DNA from: an uncultured Acetatifactor sp.
GTDB taxonomy: Bacteria; Bacillota; Clostridia; Lachnospirales; Lachnospiraceae
Assembly: GCA_910578815.1 (NCBI GenBank)
Contig: CAJTSE010000009.1
Coordinates: 62,001-126,000 of the forward strand
Reading direction: 5' to 3'
DNA length: 64,000 nucleotides
Positions within the stretch are counted from its first letter, which is position 1, and each line of letters starts with the position of its first letter. Position numbers and translations under genes: made by a program. Positions 42,176 to 50,614 of this stretch are shown here, in pieces. The notes under the pieces were generated by a model. It ran no database searches. It saw nothing but the letters and a program-made list of their open reading frames with translations, and was not told the origin of the DNA.

Positions 42176-42643
42176 CTATCGTACATCCAAAGGCCGGTCC
42201 CAGTATTCGATAATCTCCTGCATCTTTTTCAGCACAAGCAAAAAAAGATTCTCCTGCACTCCCTGTGCCCAGAGCGTGCTTTTTGTCATGCCTCCCATCA
42301 CATACTTTGAGAGAATGCCCCTCAAAACATCCCAGTCCTTCAGCTCCGCCCGCGCAATCGCCTTTTTCTCATCCTCATGTGTCCTGATCCTGCCTCTTGA
42401 GTATGTATAGCAGTAATTTCTGTCCATCAGAGAAGTTCGGGACGCTTCTCTGACAAAATTAAGCAGCGTAGCATCATACACCGGAATGCCGATAGAATGC
42501 TCTGAAGCCTCAGGACTTTGGTACATTCTGCTGCCGGGCTGTCCCTCATTACTTTCAAACCAGGGAATATACCGCAAAAGGGGAATTACCTCCTTCTTAT
42601 ATTCCGCCAGCAGCTGCTGCCTGTATTCCGTATCCTGACTCAT
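42176..42643 (-). CDS. Uncharacterised 155-aa protein
   Basis: I do not recognise this protein. It appears cytosolic and helical, with LLAEYKKEVIPLLRYIPWFE at the start, IPVYDATLLNFVREAS, a run of charged residues (THEDEKKAIARAELKDW), and KMQEIIEYWDRPLDVR at the end. It is the first gene of the probable operon with tetR and purL. ATG 42643 follows GAGAGGAAG. Confidence 0.7.
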   Translation of the reverse strand: MSQDTEYRQQLLAEYKKEVIPLLRYIPWFESNEGQPGSRMYQSPEASEHSIGIPVYDATLLNFVREASRTSLMDRNYCYTYSRGRIRTHEDEKKAIARAELKDWDVLRGILSKYVMGGMTKSTLWAQGVQENLFLLVLKKMQEIIEYWDRPLDVR

Positions 42644-42916
42644 GATTGCCGCTTCCTCTCTACGTAGTTTCTATTCCTCAAAATTGCCTTAAAACAAAAA
42701 GTGACACATATGTATTTTTATTTTAGCATATTTTTGTTAAAAGTACAGCATAAAATTGCATAGACTTATCTGCCAGGTTGGGTGTATACTATACATATGC
42801 TGGATTGTTATTACCAAATTTTAAGAAGTATCACGTGAAAAATACTTCTAAGGCAGCAAAAGACAGCATTTTTCATTTTTATCATTAAGCCGTCAAAGGC
42901 GGCATGGGGGATTATT
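42644..42916. other. Divergent gap between the purL operon and the cNMP-fold gene
   Basis: No gene is seen in this AT-rich gap. For the rightward gene a TATACT lies at about 42785-42790 with a weak -35 (TAGACT). An inverted repeat AGAAGTAT (42824-42831)/ATACTTCT (42842-42849) lies in its leader. A GCCG...GGCGGC stem close to the start could mask its ribosome binding site. Confidence 0.45.
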
Positions 42917-45208
42917 ATGGCAGGAATTACATTAGAAAAAGGAAAACGTATCTACAACAGCGGGCAGCCCATGACCGCGTTCCATCTGATTACAAAAGGC
43001 AAGGTCCTCGTGGAGTACCCCGGCGGAACATATCAGCTGGGAAAGGGGGATGTGATCGGCGTCTGCGAGCTTTGTTCGGAAATTCACTTTCTGGGATATG
43101 CCGCCCTGGAGGACACCGTTATTTTAACCTACCGCTTTAATGGTATGGATGCTCTGGATGAACTGCTGCAAAAGCACCCGGATGTGGCAAGGCTGTTTCT
43201 GGTCTCCCTGTTTCATCAGATTAACATACTTTTGGAATTAAGCTTTAGTTCCGAAATGAACTGCACCGGTCTCCATCAGAATCTGATGGATGATTACGCA
43301 AAGTATAACTCTCTCTGCAGCAGATACCATATCCAGCCTCAGGAACTGGAAGGACTGGCGGAAATCTCCGCGCATATGGGCGGGGATACTGCGGACATGT
43401 GGCTGAATTCCTATTATGTGGGACTGCAGCATATATATTCCGGCACCGGTGTGGACTCCAAAAGTTTTATGCTGGAGCCCGGTGTATCCTTAGGCATGCT
43501 GCGTAAAGGGAGCCTTGACTTTCGCAGAACCTTTACCGTGCTGGAAGAGCAGATGAACTATTGCTCAAATATTGCCGGATACTATTTCAGTTCCTCTGGG
43601 AATGATATTTTTGAGTTTTTTACCTCCCTGTATAACCGGTTAGGCCAGAACAGTGAGGATTCCGGCGCCCTGCTTAACGATATTGACAGAATCATCAAAC
43701 AGTTTGAAAATGATCCCTCCTTAAATAAGACGAAAGTGTCTTCCCGAATCAATGCCTTTCGGAACAGTCTTTCTTCTGCGAGCAGTGAACGGCTGGATAC
43801 CGAGACCGCAGACGACGGTGCAAGCGCTGCAATTATGCAGAAGCTTGCGGGCTCCCTGGATACTATTTTGGGATTTTCGGATTTCGATACGGAAAAAGGC
43901 AGCAGCTTCAGAGAGCATGTAGAAGCCTACAGGGCCCTGGAGGATAAAACCTCCACGGAGGATTTTGCCGTCCGGCTCAGAAGACAGATCACGGATGAAT
44001 TTTATGCCCTCTATACCAGTATATTCAAGGCATCCTTAAACGCTTCCAGCATCCCTGTACCCGTAAAAATGTTTCTTTACTTCGGCTATGTGGATGAAGA
44101 ACTCGCCGGAGCGGCAAACTGTGCCACCCTGTACAATATTGCCTGCGGCATGGAAGATCAAAGCTCCCTTGGAGTCTACACTTTGTATCACTGGCTGCTG
44201 GCTATCTTTAACGGTGACAAAAGTCCCAGCCGGAACGAATTCGACGAGGACTATACGGATTACCTGCACAAGCAGAAGGCAGGCCATCATATCACTGCCG
44301 CCCAGTTTACAGAGCTGGAAAAGGATCCCATGAGCAAGGTGGCCTTTGAGATGGAGAATCTGTTCCCCCAGGTCAACAAAATGACCTGCGGCCGTGTTAC
44401 CACCTTCTGCCCTCTCTTTGCCTCTGATAATGTACTGAAGGATCTGAAACCATCCTTTGTCACCACCACACAGGTTCATCGGGCACTGGAAAAGATCAAA
44501 TCCATCGACTATTCCGCCTTCTACCGGGAAAGCATGGATTATGACAATATGGAGATCATGGGAAAAGAGACGATTCATCTGGAATTCCTGCCGGATATCG
44601 TCCTCATGCCCAATGTGGGAATCCGCGGCGTTATGTGGCAGGAAATCGAAGGAAAAAAGCGAAACTCACCCGGCAGAATGTTCTTTTCCATCTTCCACAT
44701 GGAGGACCTTGCCACCACCATGGTAAGACTGGCCGGCGAATTCCGCTGGGAGATGTGCAAACGAATACAGAGCAGCAGGTGGAACGATGTTTCCGAGCGC
44801 TCCCTCACCAGCGAATATTTCGACTATATACAGTTTTACCGGAAAAACCAGGAACTTTCTGCGGAAGCAAAGGAGCGGGTGCGCAACAGCCTTCAGCGCG
44901 CAAAGAACAGCTTCAAAGAAATGTTTGTACGGGATTATATTATTTGGATCCTGTTCGAAGGTGCCGGTTCTCCCAGGCTGAACAAGGTAGCAAGAAGAAT
45001 ACTGCTGACCTACTGCCCTTTCCCCGCCGAGCTTGCAGCCACCATGGAGCAAAACCCGATTTATACGGAAGTAATGAGCCGCCAAAAGGTTCTGCGTGGG
45101 CAGCGGCTTCATCATCTGAACACCTTAAGGCAAAAGCTCCGCAACAGCGGTACTCCGGTTCCCGATACACTGGAAGCCGAATTTGCTTTTGCGCAGGGCA
45201 AAGTGTAA
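42917..45208 (+). CDS. Large protein with cyclic-nucleotide-binding-like N-terminal domain
   Basis: The 763-aa product starts with a jelly-roll resembling a CRP-type cyclic-nucleotide domain (about residues 1-110: ITLEKGKRIYNSGQPMTAFHL, ITKGKVLVEYPGGTYQLGKGD). The phosphate-binding cassette is not conserved: the position where CRP has Glu plus Arg-Ser-Ala reads CSEIHFLGYAAL, so nucleotide binding is doubtful. There is no DNA-binding domain after it; the remaining 650 residues are mostly helical and unknown to me. No membrane segment is visible. GGGGGA precedes the ATG. The gene stands alone and is followed by a full hairpin-array element. Confidence 0.7.
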   Translation: MAGITLEKGKRIYNSGQPMTAFHLITKGKVLVEYPGGTYQLGKGDVIGVCELCSEIHFLGYAALEDTVILTYRFNGMDALDELLQKHPDVARLFLVSLFHQINILLELSFSSEMNCTGLHQNLMDDYAKYNSLCSRYHIQPQELEGLAEISAHMGGDTADMWLNSYYVGLQHIYSGTGVDSKSFMLEPGVSLGMLRKGSLDFRRTFTVLEEQMNYCSNIAGYYFSSSGNDIFEFFTSLYNRLGQNSEDSGALLNDIDRIIKQFENDPSLNKTKVSSRINAFRNSLSSASSERLDTETADDGASAAIMQKLAGSLDTILGFSDFDTEKGSSFREHVEAYRALEDKTSTEDFAVRLRRQITDEFYALYTSIFKASLNASSIPVPVKMFLYFGYVDEELAGAANCATLYNIACGMEDQSSLGVYTLYHWLLAIFNGDKSPSRNEFDEDYTDYLHKQKAGHHITAAQFTELEKDPMSKVAFEMENLFPQVNKMTCGRVTTFCPLFASDNVLKDLKPSFVTTTQVHRALEKIKSIDYSAFYRESMDYDNMEIMGKETIHLEFLPDIVLMPNVGIRGVMWQEIEGKKRNSPGRMFFSIFHMEDLATTMVRLAGEFRWEMCKRIQSSRWNDVSERSLTSEYFDYIQFYRKNQELSAEAKERVRNSLQRAKNSFKEMFVRDYIIWILFEGAGSPRLNKVARRILLTYCPFPAELAATMEQNPIYTEVMSRQKVLRGQRLHHLNTLRQKLRNSGTPVPDTLEAEFAFAQGKV

Positions 45209-45470
45209 GAAGAAAACCTAACTGCCTACGGCAGTTTTCGCTTGGCGGCAGAGGCCGCTTCGCGAAGATTTTCTACGGCGCAAGTACAGCGCCTTTCCCA
45301 CACAGAAGAATCGCAGAGAAAGCGATTCTTCTCATCGCTTATTTGTGTATCTAAGAAAATCTAAGTTTCGCCTCGAAGAACGCTGTCCAATGCGAATATG
45401 CTCGCCTTGGACAGCGTTCTTCATGAATTGTTTGTGCCGACCGTATTGGCATGTCAGGAGGTTTAATAGG
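45209..45470 (+). repeat. Hairpin-array intergenic element, copy 7 (plus strand, longest)
   Basis: It directly follows the stop of the 763-aa gene (GTG TAA GAAGAAAACC). In order: AACTGCC/GGCAGTT (45220-45236), a GGCGC/GCGCC stem (45277-45293), GAAGAATCGC/GCGATTCTTC (45305-45331), AGAAAATCTAAG, a perfect 16-bp stem starting GAAGAACGCTGTCC (45375-45390 with 45407-45422), then ATTGTTTGTGCCG...TGGCATGTCAGGAGG. It has the same order and gene-relative orientation as copy 6, 27 kb away on the other strand. Confidence 0.85.
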
Positions 45471-45866
45471 TTACCCGTTGGCGGCATCCTGACCGGACTC
45501 GCCTTCCATTTTATTCACAAATGGAAGGGGGTCCGTTTCCATCTGCAGCATGGTGTCAAAAGCAGTAAGCAGCAGTCTTGGGGTGCGGTAACGGTTCATC
45601 TCTTCCGGACGATCCATAAAGAGCTTGAAATGATCCACCTGCCATACCAAAACATCTGCAAGTGTATAACCCGCCACCCTGTACCTGCAGAGAAATTTCC
45701 CGTAATCATGGTAATAAGCCAGCTCCTGTAAAAGTCCTTCCGACTGCCGGATCCCCTGCCACAGTCTTTCACTGTATTCCTTACTTTCGCCTGCCTGCTC
45801 CCCAAGAGCCAATATGTATTCATGCAGGGTTTGCAGCGCCTTTTCCAACCTTTCTTCCTGATTCAC
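45471..45866 (-). CDS. Uncharacterised 131-aa helical protein
   Basis: A soluble, helix-rich product with no recognised domain. Distinct segments are LEKALQTLHEYILALGEQAG, LLQELAYYHDYGKFLCRYR, VLVWQVDHFKLFMDR and LLLTAFDTMLQMETDP. Its frame ends just where repeat copy 7 finishes and converges with the 763-aa gene. ATG 45866 is preceded by GGAGAAGG. Function unknown. Confidence 0.65.
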   Translation of the reverse strand: MNQEERLEKALQTLHEYILALGEQAGESKEYSERLWQGIRQSEGLLQELAYYHDYGKFLCRYRVAGYTLADVLVWQVDHFKLFMDRPEEMNRYRTPRLLLTAFDTMLQMETDPLPFVNKMEGESGQDAANG

Positions 45867-45960
45867 AGCTTACCTTCTCCTTTTCCTATTTATTTTTTCA
45901 TTTGTGAAACGCCGCTCTGTTACCAGACTTTCACAATTACCTGTTCGTATTTTTACAATC

Positions 45961-45989
45961 GAGCAGGGGAGATTTTCTCTCCCCTGCTC
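45961..45989. repeat. 12-bp GC-rich hairpin in the gap left of tRNA-Trp
   Basis: GAGCAGGGGAGA pairs with TCTCCCCTGCTC around a five-base loop. No T-tract follows on either strand. Apart from this, the tRNA-Trp terminator and the tRNA itself, nothing else was found between 45867 and 46290. Confidence 0.5.
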
Positions 45990-46063
45990 ATGCGCCGAGC
46001 ACCCGTCAGCTTCTGCTGGCTTATTTCCTCTGTGCGCTGCGCGCACTGCGCCCCTGTACATAC

Positions 46064-46095
46064 AAAAAGTCCGGTAACCATAACGGCCACCGGAC
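46064..46095 (-). terminator. Terminator of tRNA-Trp
   Basis: On the minus strand GTCCGGTGGCC...GGTTACCGGAC is followed by TTTTT. It lies 11 bases after the tRNA. Confidence 0.85.
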
Positions 46096-46106
46096 TGAAT
46101 CTTAAG

Positions 46107-46177
46107 CAGGGGAAGAGAGGATCGAACTCCCATCAACGGTTTTGGAGACCGCCGCACTACCATTGTACTATTCCCCT
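46107..46177 (-). tRNA. tRNA-Trp (CCA)
   Basis: A cloverleaf with acceptor AGGGGAA/TTCCCCT, discriminator G, anticodon loop CTCCAAA giving CCA, and T-loop AGTTCGATCCT. The 3' CCA is not encoded. Confidence 0.95.
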
Positions 46178-46214
46178 ATCTCCCGCCGGCAAATCAAATT
46201 TACCGACGAGATGT

Positions 46215-46244
46215 ATTATAACACAAGGCAGGCTGCCTTGGCAA
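46215..46244 (-). promoter_or_regulatory. Promoter of tRNA-Trp
   Basis: On the minus strand TTGCCA (46239-46244) and TATAAT (46215-46220) with an 18-base spacer lie about 38 bases upstream of the tRNA. Confidence 0.75.
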
Positions 46245-46290
46245 GGAAAATTTTTTTATTTCCCTTTATTCTCTGCAAGTGTCTGAACTG

Positions 46291-48639
46291 CTATCCCTCG
46301 TCCAGATATAACTGTACCCGGCTGTTAATGATCTCCGCAACGGTACGCGCCGGCTTGTTCTCCGAATACATAGCCGTCAGTTCTTCGGAAAGAATGATGT
46401 TGATCTGGTAATACTTGCGCGGCATGGCAGTACAGCTTTCCAAAAAAGCCGCCCCCCGATGAAGAGCCGTAGTACCATCCTCATATACTTGCACTTCTTT
46501 TCCCCCAAAAAACCTGAGGACACCGGATTCATCCTTCACAAGATAATCCTCCGGCTCAAGTCCCAGAACGCTCAGGCTGTTGCCGGTCATCTTTTGTTTC
46601 ATTTCTTCTCCCAGCATCGTCTTCAGAAAGCATATTACAGCCTCCTTGTCAGCCGCATCGGCATTCACCACCAGCATACCTCCAACCTCACTTAGATAGT
46701 TTCCACAGCTGCCTTCGGTGGGATAACCTATGATCCGGCCTCCCTCTTTTTCCATGCTTGCGTAGAAATCAAGGAATTTGGCTTCATAAGCAAACCATCC
46801 CTGCACTATGCCCTTTCCTTCCTTCAGAAGCGCCTCCCCGTCAGGCATGGCGCCGCTTACATCTGCTTTCGTAAGCTCCAGCAGGCGGATAAAGCGTTCA
46901 TCATCAAAGCGGCACTCCCTGTTTTCCCAGTCAATCAGAAAAGAATCCTCAAGGCTGTACATGACCAGATCCATTACCGTCATAAGCGGAGACTCGTATC
47001 TTTCTGACATTCCTGAATAAATCACGCCATCCAGCTTTCCCGCTTCCATCAAGCCGATTACATCCTCCAGACGCCAGGTATCCTCGCTCCAGGTGTCCTC
47101 AGACACCATCAAGGTGTATGCACAAACTGCATAAGGCAGCCCGAAAAGAGTTCCGTCAACGCTTCCCAGTTCAAGAGCCCCCGGCAGAATCCGCCCCTTT
47201 TGTCCTTCGTCAAGCAGCTCTCCCATATCCATCAGCAGGCCCTTTTCTTCCAGCAGATACATATCCTCCCGCTCTACAAACAGCAGATCCGGGCCCTTCC
47301 CCTGGGTCATCTCGGCAAAAATCCTGTCCCGGTCCTCCTGGTTGAGCGCTTCTTCAATCTCAAAGTGAAGGTTGGGATTTTCCATGGATGCCAGCACCGC
47401 ACATTCCGATCCCTTATCCCAGGGAGTTAATGCCGCCACCCTGACGGCGTCCTCCTTCTTTGCCGGTTCCTGCTCAGACAAGGTACTGAGCCACAGTTTG
47501 CGCATTCCCTCCCCGTATTTCATCAGTCCCAGCACGGGAAACTGCTCCGGCGGTAATGCCAGCAGAATCGTATAGCCTGCTATACCGGCGGCTTGAATGT
47601 CAAATACCTTTTTCTGCTCACCGTTTTTGACGTTCCAGCTTACAATAGCCCTTCCGGCCGTCGTATCAGACAATTCATAATATATTTCATCTCCCTGCAT
47701 ACCATGCAGCTTTGAAATACAGGGATTCGAAGCCTCCATCTTCGCCAGGGAAACAAAAGCGCCGTTTTCGGTATCCGCCCACAGGAATTCATAACATTTC
47801 CCACCATCGTCATAAACCGGGAAAATCAAATCCCCACTCTCGGTGCGCAGGGGAGACACGGGAGCCGAGCCGGTTCCTGCCCTGCTTTCCATCATGAACC
47901 CGCCGTCTGCATCAAACAGACAGAAGACATAACTGCCATTATCCCACCTGCCTGCAGAGATGCAGCCCCTGCCGTCGCAGCACCAGTCGAAGCCATACAG
48001 CATAATCTGCTCCGCAGCCTCCAATTCAGGCACAATACCTTTTTCCCGAAAAGCTTCGCCCATTTCCACGACACGATTCTCGCCTGCAAGGTCCGTATAG
48101 ACCATGCAGTCCGCGCTCTGAAGATACATGCCATCCTCATCTTTTTCAAAATTCACCCACCGGAATACGAAATGGTCCCTGTCCAGGCAATCCATGTCTA
48201 TCAGCAATCCCTCATGCCCATCCAGCCCCAAATCGGCCTGAGTAAACTGCCTAACCGTCCATTCCCCGTTTGCCGTCTCACAAATTTCCAAAGTATATTT
48301 TCTTTCGGCGTTGGAATCGCCTTCCTCACCCTTTTCTACAGAAAAACGCCAGAAAAGCCCTCCTAACACTCCCTCGTCCAGATAAGTCAAAGTCTCCCCG
48401 CCGGCGGAAAGACTGCTCTCCTTTTCCCAGGCCAGATATTCCCCCGCCCACAGTTTTTTCCCCTCCTGTATTTCTCCCGGCGCGGAAAACCCCTCTGTCT
48501 TCCACTGCGCTGTTTCACCCTCCGATAAAGGTGGCATGTCCGCCTGCCCGCGGTCCGACAAAGATGTCTTTTCTCCGCCACAACCGGACAACATAGCCGA
48601 TACGAAAATTGAAAGCAACATCCCAACATATTTTTTCAT
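46291..48639 (-). CDS. Large lipoprotein with C-terminal solute-binding domain
   Basis: The 782-aa product is a lipoprotein: MKKYVGMLLSIFVSAMLSGC with the lipidated Cys at residue 20. Residues about 60-400 look beta-rich, with repeated W/Y-containing segments (WCCDGRGCISAG, WADTENGAF, SKLHGMQGDEIYYEL), possibly a propeller. Residues about 400-780 resemble family 1 extracellular solute-binding proteins (GKGPDLLFVEREDMYLLEEK, GSVDGTLFGLPYAVCAYTL, VVNADAADKEAVICFLKTML). No permease or ATPase gene is nearby, so it may act as a sensor or with a distant transporter. ATG 48639 has GGAGGGAG upstream. Confidence 0.8.
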   Translation of the reverse strand: MKKYVGMLLSIFVSAMLSGCGGEKTSLSDRGQADMPPLSEGETAQWKTEGFSAPGEIQEGKKLWAGEYLAWEKESSLSAGGETLTYLDEGVLGGLFWRFSVEKGEEGDSNAERKYTLEICETANGEWTVRQFTQADLGLDGHEGLLIDMDCLDRDHFVFRWVNFEKDEDGMYLQSADCMVYTDLAGENRVVEMGEAFREKGIVPELEAAEQIMLYGFDWCCDGRGCISAGRWDNGSYVFCLFDADGGFMMESRAGTGSAPVSPLRTESGDLIFPVYDDGGKCYEFLWADTENGAFVSLAKMEASNPCISKLHGMQGDEIYYELSDTTAGRAIVSWNVKNGEQKKVFDIQAAGIAGYTILLALPPEQFPVLGLMKYGEGMRKLWLSTLSEQEPAKKEDAVRVAALTPWDKGSECAVLASMENPNLHFEIEEALNQEDRDRIFAEMTQGKGPDLLFVEREDMYLLEEKGLLMDMGELLDEGQKGRILPGALELGSVDGTLFGLPYAVCAYTLMVSEDTWSEDTWRLEDVIGLMEAGKLDGVIYSGMSERYESPLMTVMDLVMYSLEDSFLIDWENRECRFDDERFIRLLELTKADVSGAMPDGEALLKEGKGIVQGWFAYEAKFLDFYASMEKEGGRIIGYPTEGSCGNYLSEVGGMLVVNADAADKEAVICFLKTMLGEEMKQKMTGNSLSVLGLEPEDYLVKDESGVLRFFGGKEVQVYEDGTTALHRGAAFLESCTAMPRKYYQINIILSEELTAMYSENKPARTVAEIINSRVQLYLDEG

Positions 48640-48685
48640 ATTGAATCTCCCTCCGCTAATTTTCTGCCCATAGCCAGCCATTACA

Positions 48686-50080
48686 CTATCGTGAAAGTAT
48701 CCTGTCTATGGCGTCCTGCACCGTTTTGACACCGATCACCTCTATGCCGCTGACCTTCCTGCAGTCCCCGGCACAGCCAAAAGGAACGATACAGGTCTCA
48801 AATCCCAGCTTTGCCGCCTCTGCAGCCCGCTGCCTGGCCATACTGACGCTGCGCACTTCACCGCTTAAGCCAACCTCTCCGAACGCAAGCAGTTTGGGCG
48901 AAATAGGGCGATTGCGAAAGCTGGAGAGGATCGCCAGCACAATTCCCAAATCAATGGCAGGCTCCGAAATCTTAATGCCTCCGGTAATATTCACATAAGC
49001 GTCACAGCTTGCCAGCTGCACGCCGGAACGTTTTTCCAGCACCGCCATTAACAGATTTACCCGGTTGAAATCCGTCCCCGTGGCTTGTCTGCGCGGAATA
49101 CCGAAATTGCTATGGCAGACAAGGGCCTGGATCTCCACCAGCAAAGGTCTCGTGCCCTCCATGGTGCAAGCCACTACTGAGCCGCTGGCGTCCTCCGGCC
49201 TGCCTTCCAGCATATATTCCGAGGCATTCTGCACTTCCATCAGTCCCTGCTCCCGCATTTCAAAGACCCCGATCTCATTGGTAGAGCCAAAACGGTTTTT
49301 CACACCCCGCAAAATACGGTAGGAAGCATGTCTGTCTCCTTCAAAGTACAAAACCGTATCCACCATATGCTCCAGCACTCTGGGCCCCGCAACCGTTCCT
49401 TCCTTCGTCACATGTCCCACAATCAGCACCGAAACTCCAAGGCCTTTGGCTAGCTGCAGCAGGACCCCCGTAGATTCCCTCACCTGGGAAACACTGCCCG
49501 GTGCGGCGCTCACCTCTTCGTTATACATGGTCTGTATGGAATCAATCACCACCGCCTCCGGCTTCTGAGAGCGGATGATCTCCGAGATTTTACTTAAGCT
49601 CGTCTCGCAAAGCAGCAGCATTTCTTTGGTAAATGTCCCGATCCTGTCCGCCCTCATTTTAATCTGCGTCAGGGATTCCTCCCCGGATATATACAACACT
49701 TTATGCCCGCCGCCTGAAAGATTACGGCATACTTGCAGGAGCAGCGTAGACTTTCCGATCCCCGGATCCCCTCCTACCAATGTCAGAGACCCTTGAACGA
49801 TACCGCCTCCCAGCACCCTGTCCAGTTCCCCGATCCCCGTGGAAAGCTTATCCTCTTCTTTGATGGATATATCTTTAAGAAGGCTGGGAATAGAGCCGCT
49901 GAAACCCGCAGCACGGCCGCATGATTTTGGAGAAAGCGCCCCCATATGGGGCGCCTTGCTTACCGTCTCTTCTACAAATGAATTCCATTCTTTACATCCT
50001 GGGCACTGTCCCATCCATTTTGAGGACTCATACCCGCAGCTCTGGCAGAAAAATACGGTTGACGCTTTGCCTTTGGCCAT
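48686..50080 (-). CDS. radA: DNA repair protein RadA/Sms
   Basis: A 464-aa RecA-like helicase that aids branch migration in recombination. It has the N-terminal C4 zinc finger (Cys12, Cys15, Cys26, Cys29 in CQSCGYESSKWMGQCPGC), Walker A GGDPGIGKST, the RadA-specific KNRFG motif, and a C-terminal Lon-like domain (GGIKISEPAIDLGIVLAILS). Full length. It begins one base after the gene upstream ends, so the two are co-transcribed. Confidence 0.96.
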   Translation of the reverse strand: MAKGKASTVFFCQSCGYESSKWMGQCPGCKEWNSFVEETVSKAPHMGALSPKSCGRAAGFSGSIPSLLKDISIKEEDKLSTGIGELDRVLGGGIVQGSLTLVGGDPGIGKSTLLLQVCRNLSGGGHKVLYISGEESLTQIKMRADRIGTFTKEMLLLCETSLSKISEIIRSQKPEAVVIDSIQTMYNEEVSAAPGSVSQVRESTGVLLQLAKGLGVSVLIVGHVTKEGTVAGPRVLEHMVDTVLYFEGDRHASYRILRGVKNRFGSTNEIGVFEMREQGLMEVQNASEYMLEGRPEDASGSVVACTMEGTRPLLVEIQALVCHSNFGIPRRQATGTDFNRVNLLMAVLEKRSGVQLASCDAYVNITGGIKISEPAIDLGIVLAILSSFRNRPISPKLLAFGEVGLSGEVRSVSMARQRAAEAAKLGFETCIVPFGCAGDCRKVSGIEVIGVKTVQDAIDRILSR

Positions 50081-50081
50081 T

Positions 50082-50495
50082 TTATACCCTCTCGATCCTG
50101 ACAGGCACCTCGTCTGCCGCTTCCAGCTCCACGCTTAAAGAAAGCTTTCCTCCCAGGCCCGTAGCCATGGTGCCAATGCACTTACCGCTTACAAACACCT
50201 CATACTCCGTATCATCATCCAGGCCGATAGTGATCTGTGCGTCCTCATCCCCTTCTACCACAAACTCCACGCCGCTTTCTTTCTCGATATAATTCCGGAC
50301 ACTGGTTCCCGGAACGGACTCATAGAGGAACATACCGTTCTTTTCCAGCTTGGTAATATCCCGAAAAGTCTTGACCTTCAAAATATCTCCTTCATGCTGA
50401 AAATCCTCCAGCTTTGCCTTCTGCGCCAGCTTATGATTGCCAAAACTGACCTTGCCGTCCGCTTCACTGCGGATCAGCTCTTCCACAACTGCCAT
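50082..50495 (-). CDS. Conserved 137-aa beta-rich protein of unknown function
   Basis: A soluble, acidic product with strand-rich pattern (KVSFGNHKLAQKAKLEDF, MFLYESVPGTSVRNY, GVEFVVEGDEDAQITI, GTMATGLGGKLSLSVEL). I recall similar Lachnospiraceae proteins carrying an automatic endosialidase label, but nothing here supports that activity. It lies immediately upstream of radA and has GGAGG before ATG 50495. Role unknown. Confidence 0.7.
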   Translation of the reverse strand: MAVVEELIRSEADGKVSFGNHKLAQKAKLEDFQHEGDILKVKTFRDITKLEKNGMFLYESVPGTSVRNYIEKESGVEFVVEGDEDAQITIGLDDDTEYEVFVSGKCIGTMATGLGGKLSLSVELEAADEVPVRIERV

Positions 50496-50614
50496 TTGTA
50501 TACCCTCCTGTTGTTCATTGGTTGCATGAATCGCTTTTGATGTTTCTATTATAATCGAAAATCCATCAATCCGCCATATATTTTTACAAGTAACGTTTCT
50601 TTACGTTAATCGCA

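Noticed and set aside
45961..45989. Intrinsic terminator
   Set aside because: The stem is strong but there is no T-tract on either strand. The tRNA-Trp terminator is the separate hairpin at 46064-46095.
50082..50495. Endosialidase annotation
   Set aside because: Similar proteins may carry this label, but the 137-aa sequence shows no sialidase motifs and is too small.
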